Origin: Brassica napus
Lineage: Eukaryota; Streptophyta; Magnoliopsida; Brassicales; Brassicaceae
Direction of reading: 5' to 3'
DNA length: 64,000 bases
Assembly (NCBI RefSeq): GCF_020379485.1
Contig: NC_063452.1
Location: forward strand, 41,531,148 to 41,595,147
Positions 10,077 through 21,699 of the stretch are shown here, piece after piece (position 1 is the stretch's first letter; each line of letters starts with the position of its first letter). The notes under the pieces are model-generated. The model saw only the letters and a list, made by a program, of their open reading frames with translations. It was not told the origin of the DNA and made no database searches. A program made the position numbers and the translations under genes.

Positions 10077-12868
10077 TTATGTAAGAGAAGGACCAACTTT
10101 GATGGGTTTCACCACCCTCAAAGCTCTTCTTGCATACTCATAAACCAACACCAGAAGCCCGAAGAGGAAAAGTAGACAGCGATGAAACTTTTCCACTATG
10201 AAATGTGAAGGAGAAGCGGCACTCTTGCCTTCTGATGAGCTTCTAATAAGTGATATTCTCCTCTGGAAATAACCTGAAAGAGAACAAAAGAGAGCAAGCA
10301 AATACTGATGTCAGTCTCAGAACAACATTCAAAGAAGAAGACCTATGGTCTTAAACAATGGATGAATTGTGTATTTCTATACCGGGATCTTCCATGGCGA
10401 GGTTAGTCCAATCAGTTGCTGTTTTTTTCACTCCTGACGCTTTGATTAACTCAAGAAGAGATTTATTAACCTGTAAATTGATCAGTGAGGTATGTTAATC
10501 ATTTCTCACAGGTTTTGGGGGGATAGAGATACGGCTAAGAGCAAGACATTTTTTCTCTCTCTCTACCACCATATTATAGCACAAGAGCCTGGTAAGTCTT
10601 TATACTTATTATAGCTGACAAGTTAGGTATCATTATGATTGCTTGCAATGGTTGATCAGTTACTACAGCAGTCGAGAGTTCTTCCTAATATGCTCACTGA
10701 GACTTTCTCCATATAATATGATTAAATCAGTTTATCAAATTCATAGTCAACTCACTCTTATTTTCAGATTAGTATGATTCTATTTCAGTCTTTTATATCT
10801 TTTCTGTTAAGTTGTGGTATGATAAGCATAAACATTAACTGCAGATTAAAGGAGATAAGGGACAACAAAGACGCATTAGCGACCAAGTCTTTGCAATACA
10901 TCAGAGATGCAAGAGAGACAGAGACGTTAAGACACTAGTAAATAGGACAGAACAGTACCTCCTCTGTTCTCTCGTGGCTTACAAGATGGCCTCCATGAAG
11001 ATCAACCATTCTAGCGACAGGGTATAGCCTCTGTGCCAGTCTTCTCGCGTGACATATCTGAGCAATGACATCATGTCTGCATATAAACCCACCACACACG
11101 CTCAATTTAATTGTTCGTATAGGTAGAAGATTCTTTCTTTAATTCTAACTTCATCTGTGTCCACATACCTTCCATGAATGACTGAGACAAGAAATCCAGC
11201 AGAGCGGATCCGTTCAGTCTCTGGTGTTGTGATCTTGTGTAACCAACAAGCGTTAAGTTGGCCGTCAAGCCCGTCCTTTGACTGCATTCCAGTTTCTGAT
11301 ATTCCTTTTACATATTGCTGCAAATTTGCATCTCTTCAAACATTAGTTCCCTTAGATCACAACATCATTAGTCAAATGAATGATTTATATGTCTGCATTA
11401 TCAAACCAGTGTGCTCACCTCATATAGGACATCCTTCCTTGTGTTGGTGCCTATGCGTTCTTTTAGGTAATCCTGCATATATATATATATAAACAGCATA
11501 AGAACTTAACCTCCTCACAATTTTCCTCTAGAGAGTAGTACATCACAGAGAGTTTTATAGCCAAATCATTCTGCTAGCATCTCCAAGACCAATAATAATA
11601 TGATTCAATTTCTCAATCTATGCATCGCTCATAACAACCACAACAGAGAAAAAACAGCATCGGACTTTGCATAGAAAGAAAATTGCAGTAAAACATTTTC
11701 CAAACTCCAATCATCAGATTTATTTACAACCGCTCTATGTCAAAAAAAACTTTGTTCTTATAAAATTTTCAGCACATCAAAAGAAGATCTCTCCACCTGT
11801 GAATAATGTGTATCCAAATCAACTTTAGCTCTTTGTTGAGGGGTCTTTGCCATCCAGAAACGTATCGCAATGGAAAGAGTTAGCCGGTCAAGCTGAACAC
11901 AGAGAAACAAAAAAGGCTAAAATCAGATTTGTATCCAAATGAAACAGTATATGTCTGTCACAGAAACCAATTACAAAAGAACAACTACTTATCTTTACAC
12001 AAAGAAATCAACAGATTCAACAACACGTATGAACAAAAGTCATTGCTATCAAAGAAGAAGATTGAAGAAATAGAGCCGTGTGTTTCATCCAAGTATTACC
12101 TTGGGGAAGCACTCGAAACCTCCACCTGTAACGTTAAGCAACGCAAGAGAAAGAACCCGTTCAGGAACCATTGCAGCTAACTTGCAAGCTACCATAGCTC
12201 CTGTTGAATCCACAAACACAACAATAAGAAGGAAGACATAAAACGTATCAGTCAAAACGTCACTTGAATGATCAAAGGAGTTACCCATAGAGTGGCCAAT
12301 TACGTGAGCCTTCTCCCATCCCAAATGATCCAACAAACTAATCGAATCCTTGGCCATTATAGTTGTTCTGCAAAGCACAAATCAAAGCAAACAAAACCAA
12401 CTTCACAACTGATGGATGAATCGAAGAAGTAAAGGAACATAAAGCACAAAGCATAGGTTATTCACTATGGAGAGTCCTCACGTGTAGTCAGATTTGTGGG
12501 TGGGCACGGAGCTTCGACCCATACCACGATTGTCGAAGGCGCAGACCTCCATGCCTTGGCCGCTTCCTGAATCATCATCGGAAACGATTCCGTCGTCGTC
12601 GTTGGGTTGATCCGTTCCCGTCAAGCCCTTGATTTGAGGTCCCCACGATTCATGGGTTCCGGCTAAACCTGCACAAAAAGAGGAAACCTTTGAGAATTTC
12701 ATCGGAAACCCAATTGAAATCAAGCTCGGAGATCGAGAGAGAGAGACCTATGATGAGAAGAGCTCTGGAAGGACCATGACCGTAGGTTCTGTAGAATATC
12801 TTGACGCCGGCATTGTTAAGCGTCGTTTCTGCGTCTACGTGTTCTTTCACAACCTCGCAATACGGCAT
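10077..12868 (-). CDS. alpha/beta hydrolase-fold protein with C-terminal membrane segment
   Basis: Ten exons on the minus strand (12748-12868, 12482-12668, 12285-12367, 12100-12200, 11797-11892, 11419-11472, 11169-11317, 10959-11076, 10383-10470, 10077-10273) have GT/AG borders and join to 397 residues. The oxyanion region LLIIGLAGTHESWGPQ (about 37-52) is followed by an Asp/Ser-rich insert (about 57-76) and FDNRGMGRS. The nucleophile elbow is GHSMG with Ser129. Asp266 in HGRHD and His294 in LHGGH complete a plausible catalytic triad. A hydrophobic stretch at about 365-377 near the C-terminus suggests a membrane anchor. Closest remembered relatives are plant alpha/beta hydrolases such as the At5g53050 type; the substrate is unknown. 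The region upstream of the ATG is part of a tandem duplication carrying a Copia insertion. Confidence 0.9.
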
Positions 12869-12934
12869 CGTTTAACGATTATCTTCCTCTTGGAAAATTG
12901 GGTGGGATTCGGCGGATTCAGCAACCGGAATAAG

Positions 12935-13153
12935 AAAATGAAGAACAGATATGACTTTTTCTTTTTTTCTCTATAAATGGACGGCGATTGGTTTGGTGGT
13001 TTGGTTCGGTTTAGTTGCGGGTGGGGTAAGCGACTGCCACGTGGGACTGGTCGGGATGATGGCTTGGTAATACCTGAAAAAAGTCAACGGTCAAATTTGA
13101 CATAAAACAGTTGAGACTATTCAAAAACATTGGTTTTGGTATTAATACGCAAC
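12935..13153. repeat. tandem duplication copy 1, left part
   Basis: This stretch lies just upstream of the hydrolase ATG and matches about 19427-19680, for example GGCGATTGGTTTGGTGGTTT, CTGCCACGTGGGACTGGTCG and GGTATTAATA. The match resumes across the Copia insertion at 19194. It therefore forms one duplicate of a roughly 450-bp segment, split by the retrotransposon. Confidence 0.85.
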
Positions 13154-13480
13154 TGTTTAAGAAATAATTATAAAAAGATTGTCCTCTTATCCCCCAAGTG
13201 GTCTTTAAATCATCACCACTACAGATGTCCATTTGTAATTTTGTTTTGTTGCTCATAGTCGGTTGATACACCGACTTTGTTTCACTAGAAATACATATAC
13301 TCTCCTATTGTAACAAATATAAATCTGAGTACAAAAGTTATTCTCTCTTTTGAGTCAACATCACTCTCAACTTATCTCTCTCTTTTTCACGTGATTCCAT
13401 CCAAAACACAAAAGAATATAATATTGTAATTATTAATACATATATATATATATATATGTCTCACCTCTTATTATACAACA
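13154..13480 (+). repeat. 5' LTR of the 13-19 kb Copia element
   Basis: It begins TGTTTAAGAAATAATT and ends TTATTATACAACA. It contains a TATA-like segment and an (AT)n run near 13440-13457. The sequence directly inside, CGTTATAAGCACGAGC, sits where the primer-binding site belongs and resembles the equivalent site of the second Copia element in the window (CGTTATCAGCACGACG). Confidence 0.92.
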
Positions 13481-13619
13481 CGTTATAAGCACGAGCTCTC
13501 ATATATCGGTGAATTCTATCAATCCGGAAGCTCTGACCAATCGAAAACCAGCTGAGGTAATGTTTAATTTATGTATTTCCATATACTTAATTTATTTAAA
13601 TTTTATTATTGTTCTAGAG

Positions 13620-13900
13620 TGAGAGGCTAGGCCTTCTCCGTTTATTTTTCGGGATGATAGGCGCTGCCTTCCCTGACTGATCGTTATGGTAGGCTATGTC
13701 TTCACGATCAGAGAAACGCGTGGTAGGCTTTGCCTCCGTGAATAAAAGAAAATGTCAAAAATGGTAGACTAAGTCTCCTCGGACCTTGAAAAAAGTAAAA
13801 GTCAAAATGGTAAACCATGTCTCCTCAGATTTTGAAAAATGATCAATATGGTACTCTATGACTCCTCGGATCATGTGGTAGGCTAAGCCTCCTAATTTTA
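13620..13900 (+). repeat. interspersed short dyad repeats in Copia leader
   Basis: About eight imperfect copies of a motif close to GGTAGGCTAAGCCTCCTCGG occur at about 13623, 13655, 13689, 13721, 13762, 13808, 13850 and 13881, between the 5' LTR and gag. The core AGGCT-A-AGCCT is itself an inverted repeat, so the leader RNA could form a row of small hairpins. An AT-rich block with repeated TTTATGCAATTTAA-like words follows to about 14010. Confidence 0.7.
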
Positions 13901-14045
13901 TTTATGCTATTTAAATTCCTGCAATTTAAATTTATGCAATTTAAGTTTATGCTTTTATTTTATGCCTTTAATTTATGCATTTAAATTATGCATTTAAATT
14001 CCCGCCTTTACTATATTTATATATTATTCTATGAATATAGTTATC

Positions 14046-15038
14046 ATGTCGAATTTGACAAAGCTCAAAATTAATGCCATGGATATTACGGGAAATAATT
14101 ATATGACCTGGGCAGTGGGTGCAAAGATGCACCTGAGAGGAAACTAGTTTTTGGAAACCATCGATAGTTCAAAAACGGTGTCGGATGAGAAAAAGGCAAA
14201 AGCCATGATATTTTTACGACACCACATCCATGATAGTTTAAAGGATGAATATATTACGAAAGAGGATCCTTGTGATCTCTGGAAATCTTTCAAAGAGAGG
14301 TTTGGTCACCAGAAATATGTGATCTTACTGAAAGCTAAACACGAGTGGATCCATCTCCGGTTCTAGGATTACAAAAGTGTTAGTGAGTTTAATTCTGCGA
14401 TGTTCGGAATTACTTCGAGGAAGATGTTATGTGGAGAGAAAATAAGTGATTATGATATGATCGAGAAAACTCTCTCCATGTTCCATCCTGAAGATGTAAT
14501 CATGCAGCAACAATACCGAGTGAATGGATATACCCGTTATTTGGAGTTGATGCAAGTCCTCCTTGTAGTGGAGCAGAATAATCAACTCCTGACTTTAAAC
14601 CATCAAGCTCGTCCCACTGGATCTGCTTCATTCCCGGAAGCGAATGTTGCATCATCCAGTTATGATAATAGGAGAGGACGAGGTCGTGGACGTGGTGGAA
14701 ACCGTTATCATGGTCGTGGAAGAAGATTTCGTCCCTATGATGAAAGAAATAATAAAGACTTCCACGAAAATGAAAAGTCTGAAAAAGACCGGGATGATAA
14801 ATGGCAAACGGGAAAGGTTTGCTACAGATGCGGCATGAAAGGTCATTGGGTACGTAACTGTCGTACGCCAAAACATTTAGCCGATCTGTATAGAGAATCC
14901 CAAAAGGGAAAAGAGAAAGGAAGAGGTGAAACTAACTTCATCTCTGATGAACCCGTGCCATCCTTTCATGGGTTAAATGATGATACTCATCTCGACGTAT
15001 CAGACTTTCTGGTTGAGCCAAAGAGTATCGATGAGTGA
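14046..15038 (+). pseudogene. Copia gag with CCHC zinc knuckle, two nonsense codons
   Basis: The frame starts at ATG 14046 with KLKINAMDITGNNYMTWAVG, the typical start of plant Copia capsid proteins (UBN2/DUF4219 type). TAG codons interrupt it at 14145 and 14364; the frame is otherwise continuous to the TGA at 15036. An Arg/Gly-rich segment (about 14675-14735) precedes a zinc knuckle, CYRCGMKGHWVRNC, near 14820. In intact relatives gag forms the virus-like particle and binds the RNA. Confidence 0.88.
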
Positions 15039-15133
15039 TAGAATCAATGTGATATAAGTTTACTGTATATATTATCTATATCTTTTGTTGTAAGATATAT
15101 GTTATGTTTGTTATGTTTCATGTTTAATAATAT

Positions 15134-18100
15134 ATGTTTATGAATATTTTAAATTCAGAAAGAATGCCAAACTTTGAGACCATGGATGGAGATTTGTATT
15201 TGGCAGATAGTGCGTCAACGCACACGATAATTAAAGATAAGAAATATTTCTCTAGTCTCAAAATAAGAGATTACGCTGGAAGCGTAAGTACAATATATGG
15301 TAATGCAAAGATTATTATGGGCTCTGGAAGAGTAAAATTTTCAATGCCAGGGGGAACGATATTTGAAATAAGTGATGCATTGTACTCCCCTGAGTCTCAT
15401 AGAAACTTGTTAAGTTTTAAGGATATCCGAAGAAATGGATATCATATTGAGACTATGAGTAAAGATGGCATTGAATTTCTTCGCGATAAGTCCGAGAGGA
15501 AACATATATTGGAAGAGTTAAGAATATTATCCTCTGGAATATATTGTACGAAAATAACCATGACTGAGTCCTATGCCGTGGTAAACATGAAGTTTACTGA
15601 TACTTTTAAAATCTGGCATGAGAGGCTAGGACATCCTGGTTCAGTTATGATGAGAAAGATAGTGCAAAATTCGAATGGCCATCCGTTGAAAAACGGAATT
15701 TTTTTGCAAATGGGCGAGTTTACATGTAATGCATGTTCTCAAGGAAAACTTATAACTCGGGCATCACCAGTAAAAGTAGGCAATGAATCACCAATATTTT
15801 TGAAAAGAATACATGGTGATATATGTGGGCCGATCCACCCACCGTGCGGACCATTTAAGTATTTCATGGTATTGATTGACGCATCTAGTAGATGGTCAAA
15901 TGTGTCTCTTTTGACGACACGAAATACGGTTTTCGCAAAATTCATTGCCCAGATAATAAAGCTGAGAACGCAGTTCTCAGAGTATGCCATTAAGAAAGTA
16001 AGGCTTGATAATGCTGGTGAATTTACATCGCAAGCCTTTGATGATTATTGTATGTCAATGGGGATTGATGTGGAGCATCCAGTTCTCCATGTGCATACAC
16101 AAAATGGCATGGCCGAGTCATTGATAAAACGGTTGCAGTTGATTGCAAGACCGTTAGTCTGGAGAACAAAGCTCTCAATTTATCTATGGGGACATGCTAT
16201 ATTGCATGCGGCTGCACTGGTTCGGTTAAGACCGAGTGCATATCATAAGTACTCCCCATTACAATTGGCATCTGAGCAAGAGCCAGATGTATCCCATCTC
16301 CGTATCTTTGGGTGTGCGGTCTATGTTCCGATAGCACCACCACAAAGAACAAAAATGGGCCCACAAAAAAGTTTGGGAATATATGTGGGTTATACGTCAC
16401 CAAGTATAATAAGATATCTGGAACCAGTAACTGGTGATATGTTTACGGCAAGGTTTGCAGATTTCCATTTTAATGAGGATGAATTTCCAGCGTTAGGGGG
16501 AGGAATTAGAGAAATTCCTAAAGAGATTACTTGGTGTACACCGTCGTTGTTACACCTTGATCTCCCTACAAATCAAAGAGAGCTGGAGGTTCAGAAAATT
16601 GTGCATTTGCATAATTTGGCAAACCAGTTACCAGATGCGTTCACATATACAAGAAGGGTGACGAAATCTTGTATACCCGCTGAAAATGTTCCATCAAGAG
16701 TTGATGTTCCTAAAGAACAAACTGACGGAAATAAAATGAATGAACCTAAGGTTCAGTTAAAGAGGGGGAGGCCAGCGGGTTCTAAAGATAAAAATCCCCG
16801 GAAGAAAAAGAAATTGGATGAGCAAAATAGTAAGGTTCCAGAAGAACCTGATATTGAAAGATGTCTGAAAGAAGACATAAATGGAAAGATTCCAAAAGAG
16901 CCTGTTAGTGAAAAATGTCTGAAAGAAGGCATAGATAAAGATGATCCAGATGACGAGAATGGAACAGAAAAGTATGAGATTTCCATTAACTACGTCCGAG
17001 ATGAAAAGTTATGGATCAAAAATAAGATAAAAGATGTTGATGGAATGTTTTTTTTTTTCTGTGTCCAAAGAGATTGATCATGAAAATGATGATCCCGATC
17101 CAAGGTCCATTTTAGAATGTCAAAAAAGACATGATTGGGAGGAGTGGAAGAAGGCAATTCAAATTGAATTACTCTCCCTAAATAAAAGGAATGTCTTTGG
17201 ACCTATAGTCATAACGCCTGAGAATATATATCTTGTTGGGTATAAGTGGGTATTCGTGAAAAAAATAAATGAAAAGAATGAAGTAACACGATATAAAGCC
17301 CGATTAGTTGCCCAAGGTTTTTCTCAGAGACCGGGAATTGATTTTGAGGAAACGTATTCGCCGGTAATGAATGCAACTACATTTAAATTTTTGATGAGCC
17401 TAACGGCGTCTAAAATCTTGAAATGCATCTGATGGATGTTGTGACTGCATATTTGTATGGATCGTTGGATAACGATATATATATGAAACTCCCTGAGGGA
17501 TTGAAAATGCCAGGGGCATTGAAAGAAAAATCCAGGGAGATTTGTTCGGTCAAGTTACAGCGATCACTTTACGGATTAAAGCAATCCGGTCGCATGTGGT
17601 ACAATCGATTAAGTGAATATCTTTTGAGTAAAGGATATGTGAATAATGCGATATGTCCATGTGTTTTTATAAAGAAATCGTCATCTGGCTTTGTGATCAT
17701 AGCTGTATATGTAGATGACCCGAACATAATTGAAACTCAAAAGGAGGTTGATGATGCTCGAACTCATTTGAAAGAGGAGTTCGAAATGAAAGATCTCGGG
17801 AAGACAAAGTTTTGTCTTGGGCTCCAGATAGAGCATCTCCGAGAAAGAATATTTGTGCATCAATCAAACTATACGAAAATGTTATTGAAACGCTTTTATA
17901 TGGATAAAGCGACTCCTTTGAGTACTCCAACGGTTGGTAGAACTCTCGATGTTGAAAGAGACCCTTTTAGGCCCTGTGAAGATAGCGAGAAGATATTAGG
18001 TCCTGAAGTACCTTATATGAGTGCTATCGGTGGGCTTTTGTATCTTGCAAACTGTACTAGGCCTGATATTGCTTTTGCTACTAATCTACTAGCAAGATAT

Positions 18101-18706
18101 AGCTCTGCTCCTACTCGCAGGCATTGGGACGGAATAAAGCATGTATTACGTTGCCTCCAAGGTACAGTTGATTTAGGGTTGATATATTTTAGAAAACCCG
18201 AGTTTGATATGGTTGGTTTTGCAGATGCAGGATACTTATCAGATCCTCATAAGGCTCGATCGCAAACCGGCTATGTTTTTACGATTGGTGGAACCGCGAT
18301 CTCTTGGCGGCCCCAGAAACAAACTATGGTTGCGACATCTTCGAATCATGCATAAACTATTGCACTTCAAGAAGCATGTCGAGAATGTGTGTGGCTTCGG
18401 TCAATGAGTCACCACATACAAGAATCAAGTGGAATAGTCAACGAGAAAGAGCCGACGAAAATATTTGAAGACAATTCGGCGTGTGTCGCTCAACTTAAAG
18501 AAGGCTACATTAAGAGTGACAGAACAAAGCACATTCCTCCAAGATTTTTCTCGTACATAAGGGAGTTCGAGAAAAATAAAGAAGTGGACATCGAATATGT
18601 ACGGTCATGCGACAATCCAGCTGATTTGTTTACAAAAGCTTTTCCGACTACAACATTCCGAAAACACGTCTACGGTATCGGAATGCGGCATTTGCGTGAC
18701 ATGTGA
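15134..18706 (+). pseudogene. Copia pol (integrase, reverse transcriptase, RNase H), broken
   Basis: The order is that of Copia. A protease-like segment LADSASTHT lies near 15200. The integrase zinc-binding HERLGHPG region is near 15618. The integrase core has Asp in HGDICGP (15812), Asp in RLDNAGEF (about 16000) and Glu in QNGMAES (about 16105). Reverse transcriptase begins YKWVFVKKI (17240) and carries the YVDD box near 17708. RNase H includes FADAGY (18220) and a terminal NPADLFTKAFP. Lesions are a frameshift at a long T run near 17048, a frameshift near 17420 and a TAA near 18353. The longest open piece is 647 codons (15134-17077). Confidence 0.92.
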
Positions 18707-18840
18707 CAAGAAAGTTATGTCTACTATTATCAGGGGGAGATTACGGCAGTGTACTCTTTTTTCCTTGTCATGGTTTTTGTCCCAATGAGCTTTTCCATGA
18801 CTAGGTTTTTAACGAGACACTACGTAACACAAGTTTGGAT

Positions 18841-18854
18841 AATCAGGGGGGGGG
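18841..18854 (+). other. polypurine tract of Copia element
   Basis: AATCAGGGGGGGGG directly abuts the TG of the 3' LTR, the expected position of the plus-strand primer for reverse transcription. Confidence 0.8.
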
Positions 18855-19193
18855 TGTTATAGAAATAATTATAAAAAGATGATTATCCAAAAGGACACTT
18901 CTCCTCTTCTCCCCAAGTGGTCCTTGCATCATCACCACTACAGATGTCCATTTGTAATTTTGTCTTGTTGCTCATAGTCGGTTGATACACCAACTTTGTT
19001 TCACTATAAATACATGTACTCTCCCTTTGTAACAAATGTATATCTGAGTACAAAATTTATTCCCTCTCTCTTGAGTCAACATCACTCTCAACTCATCTCT
19101 CTCTTTCTCACGTGATTCCACCCAAAACACAAAAGAATATAATATTGTAATTATTAATACATATATATAAGTCTCACCTCTTATTATACAACA
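18855..19193 (+). repeat. 3' LTR of the 13-19 kb Copia element
   Basis: It pairs with 13154-13480. It carries about 20 bp (near 18878-18900) that are missing from the 5' LTR, and a shorter AT run. Confidence 0.92.
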
Positions 19194-19426
19194 GGAACTT
19201 CTTTCTTTCTAACATTTTGAAAGGTTTAGGAATTATTTTGTCGACATAATCCCATATGGATTAGGTGCATATAAAAGATTTGAATATGCTTATTTATTCT
19301 CATGTGATTTAACCCAAACTGGTTAATATTGTTCAAAGTGTCCATAAATTATTAGTGTATATAGAATTATCTCAAATCAATCTTGTAGCAAACCATAAGT
19401 AAATTTATATGTATATGACTAAAACA
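19194..19426. repeat. tandem duplication copy 1, right part
   Basis: It continues the duplicated segment interrupted by the Copia element. It matches about 19675-19808, 20388-20454 and 21223-21245 of copy 2, for example CCCATATGGATTAGGTGCAT and AAGTGTCCATAAATTATTA. Confidence 0.85.
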
Positions 19427-19808
19427 AAATGAAGAACATAAATGACTTTTTCTTTTCTCTCTATAAAGGGAGAGAGAGATTGGATGGCGATTGGTTTGGT
19501 GGTTTGGTTCGGTTTGGTTGTGGGTGGAGGAAAAGACTGCCACGTGGGACTGGTCGGTTGGATGGCGAGTAATACTAATATCTAAAAAAGTCAACGGTAA
19601 AAAAGTCAATGGTCAAATTTGACATGGAACACTTGAGATTTATTCAGAAACATTGCTTTTGTGGTATTAATAAGGAACTTCTTTCTAACTTTTTGAAAGG
19701 TTGCGCTAGGAATTATTTTTTTGACATAGTCCCATATGGATTAGGTGCATATAAATAATTTGAAAATGCTTATTTATTCTCAAGTGATTTAACTCGAACT
19801 GGTTAATC
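19427..19808. repeat. tandem duplication copy 2 (Copia-free)
   Basis: It repeats the segment next to the hydrolase gene without the Copia insertion, so it preserves the empty target site (AATAAGGAACTTCTTTC near 19670). Copy 2 is itself interrupted by two retroposon copies (19809-20387 and 20472-21222) and resumes at 20388-20454 and from 21223. Confidence 0.85.
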
Positions 19809-20387
19809 TTTTTTTTGACACTGTTTTATTAAAACTGATTTGGAACATATTACATCGAAGAATATGACAAATAATGAGAAACTAATGGTCTTTCCACACC
19901 GGAAAATATAAAAGATAAACATGATTGATGACATATTAGCAATACCAAACTAGTCTTGTTTTGAAAGCAAGGTGAATTAGATGTTTCCGTTCTAACAAAT
20001 AGCAGACATACTTCTAATACCTTCAACAAATGACGACAATAATTCTCATAGTTTAGATATGTCTTCTTCTTCTTCTTCAGTTGCTTTGATCAATTTTGTC
20101 CCGAGTTAGCTTCAGTTTAGATACCGTTGAACAAGCTTGAACTACAAAGTACAAATCATGTAGATAGTCGGGATTGACGATTCACGTCCCAAAACCAACA
20201 CGACAAAAACACAAACCACACAAAATGGACAATAAAACCATAATTAGATCCAAAACGAAGCAAGATCCGTTTCTAGAAAAAGGTTCCACCTCAATATCAA
20301 GATAAATTGATATCTCTCACCACAAAAGCACCGCAAAAAGATGCAGAAATAAGAGAAACATAGGTATCCAACGATAAATTATTGGTA
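19809..20387 (-). mobile_element. 5'-truncated retroposon, minus orientation
   Basis: It begins with a T-run followed by GACACTGTTTTATTAAAAC, the complement of an A-tailed 3' end. It is the reverse complement, with many substitutions, of about 20650-21222. It lies inside copy 2 of the duplicated segment. Copy 1 has no such insertion, which confirms it as an insertion. No clean target duplication is seen. No protein is recognisable; it may be the 3' region of a LINE or a long non-autonomous retroposon. Confidence 0.75.
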
Positions 20388-20471
20388 GAAGTGTCCATAA
20401 ATTATTATTGTATATAGGATTATCACAAATCAATGTTGTAGCAAACAGTGAACAGAAAACCATAAGTAAGT

Positions 20472-21222
20472 AGCAGCCGTCTTTTGACAAATCTAGATCT
20501 GAGGCCGGTCGGTGTTTTTTCTAGATCTGAGGCCGGTCGATGTTTTTTCTAGCACTGGTACCGGTCTTCGTCACGGATATAATCTTCTTGGTGGTGAGAG
20601 GTCCAACGGAGCGGATGCCTGTAGGAACACTGAGAACTTTGTTTTGGTGTCTCTTCTCTAAGTTCTATTGCCATGGTTGGATACCTATGTTTCTATTAAT
20701 TTTCCATCTTTTTGCGGTGCTTTTGAGGTGAGAGATATTAGTTTCTCTCGATATTAAGGTGAACCTTCTTCGAGATCTTGCTTCGTTTTGGATCTGCTTA
20801 TGGTTCTATTGTCCCTTTTGTGTGGTATATGTTTTTTTCGTGTTGGTTTTGGGACGTGAATCGTCAATCCCGACTATATACCTGATTTGTACTTTGTAGT
20901 TCAAGCTTGTTCAACGATAGCTTAACTTAAGTTATCTCCAGACAAAATTGATCAAGGTAACTGAAGAATGAGATGTATCTAAACTATGAGAATTATTGTC
21001 GTGATTTCGTTGAAAGTATCAGAAGTCGATCTGCTATTTCTGGAACGAGAACACCTAATTCACCTTACTTTCGAAACAAGACTAGTTTGGTATTGCTAAT
21101 GTGTCATCAACCATGTTTTTATTTTCTGGTGTGGAAAGTCCATTAGTTTCTCATTATTTGTCATATTCTTCTATGATGTTAAATTTTTCCAAATAAGTTT
21201 CAATAAAAAAATGTTAAAAAAA
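20472..21222 (+). mobile_element. A-tailed retroposon with 17-bp target duplication
   Basis: It is flanked by perfect direct repeats GAAAACCATAAGTAAGT at 20455-20471 and 21223-21239, and it ends in an A-rich tail (TTAAAAAAA). Both features are typical of LINE-driven insertion. Its 5' part contains a duplicated unit TCTAGATCTGAGGCCGGTCG near 20502 and 20521. No conserved coding domain was seen. It is about 170 bp longer at the 5' end than its inverted partner at 19809-20387. Confidence 0.85.
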
Positions 21223-21466
21223 GAAAACCATAAGTAAGTTATATGTATATAACCAAACAAAAGATGTTCAATCAAAATTCAAGCCATTGAACTACTTTCA
21301 GGTCTAGAAATGGCTTACAATACACCTATAATACACTTCTATCTCATCTATAAATGAGCACCATGTTTTAACTTGAACATAGGTTCTAGGTTATAATCTG
21401 TAGATTAATATATTAGAAACGGTAATTTATGTGCTTAGTAACACATGTATTAAACAGAGTGATCAA

Positions 21467-21690
21467 AACGATGCAGTTTTGGCATTGGACCGGAAAGGGA
21501 AAGCGGCCAAGAGGAACCGAACTCCAAACGAGAAGAGAGCCCACTCGCTTGTGTTTCATCCGCACAACGGTCATATTCAAAAGCTGAGGTCAAAGACAAA
21601 AGCAAAGGACTGATAAAGCAAGGATGGAGAGTTGTTAATGGAGTGAAGCTGTACAACAAGCTCTCAGCCCTTGATTCATTGAAGAACTAG
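21467..21690 (+). CDS. exon-like ORF of unknown function, possibly a gene fragment
   Basis: A reading frame open from about 21467 to the TAG at 21688 encodes a Ser/Glu/Lys-rich peptide ending QGWRVVNGVKLYNKLSAL plus a few residues. A second frame is open at 21431-21613. Base composition is richer in GC than the surroundings, and the sequence downstream looks like a 3' UTR. No upstream exon or start could be assigned with confidence, and the product is not recognised. It may be the last exon of a small gene or a remnant. Confidence 0.3.
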
Positions 21691-21699
21691 GATCTCTCC

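Larger units (their letters stand above)
13154..19193 (+). mobile_element. complete Ty1/Copia LTR retrotransposon, degenerate
   Basis: A 6.0-kb element with LTRs at 13154-13480 and 18855-19193 (TGTT...AACA ends). Gag and pol lie on the + strand, and a polypurine tract abuts the 3' LTR. Five-base target sites are GCAAC (13149-13153) and GGAAC (19194-19198). The undisrupted paralogous site near 19670 reads GGAAC, so the left copy mutated later. The LTRs differ at about 20 positions by eye plus a roughly 20-bp indel, giving near 94 percent identity, which implies an old insertion. Several stops and frameshifts inactivate the genes. Confidence 0.95.

Noticed and set aside
14500..14876. Minus-strand open frames of 74-123 codons opposite the Copia gag
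   Set aside because: They are antisense shadows of the Arg/Gly-rich gag coding region and have no homology or signals of their own.
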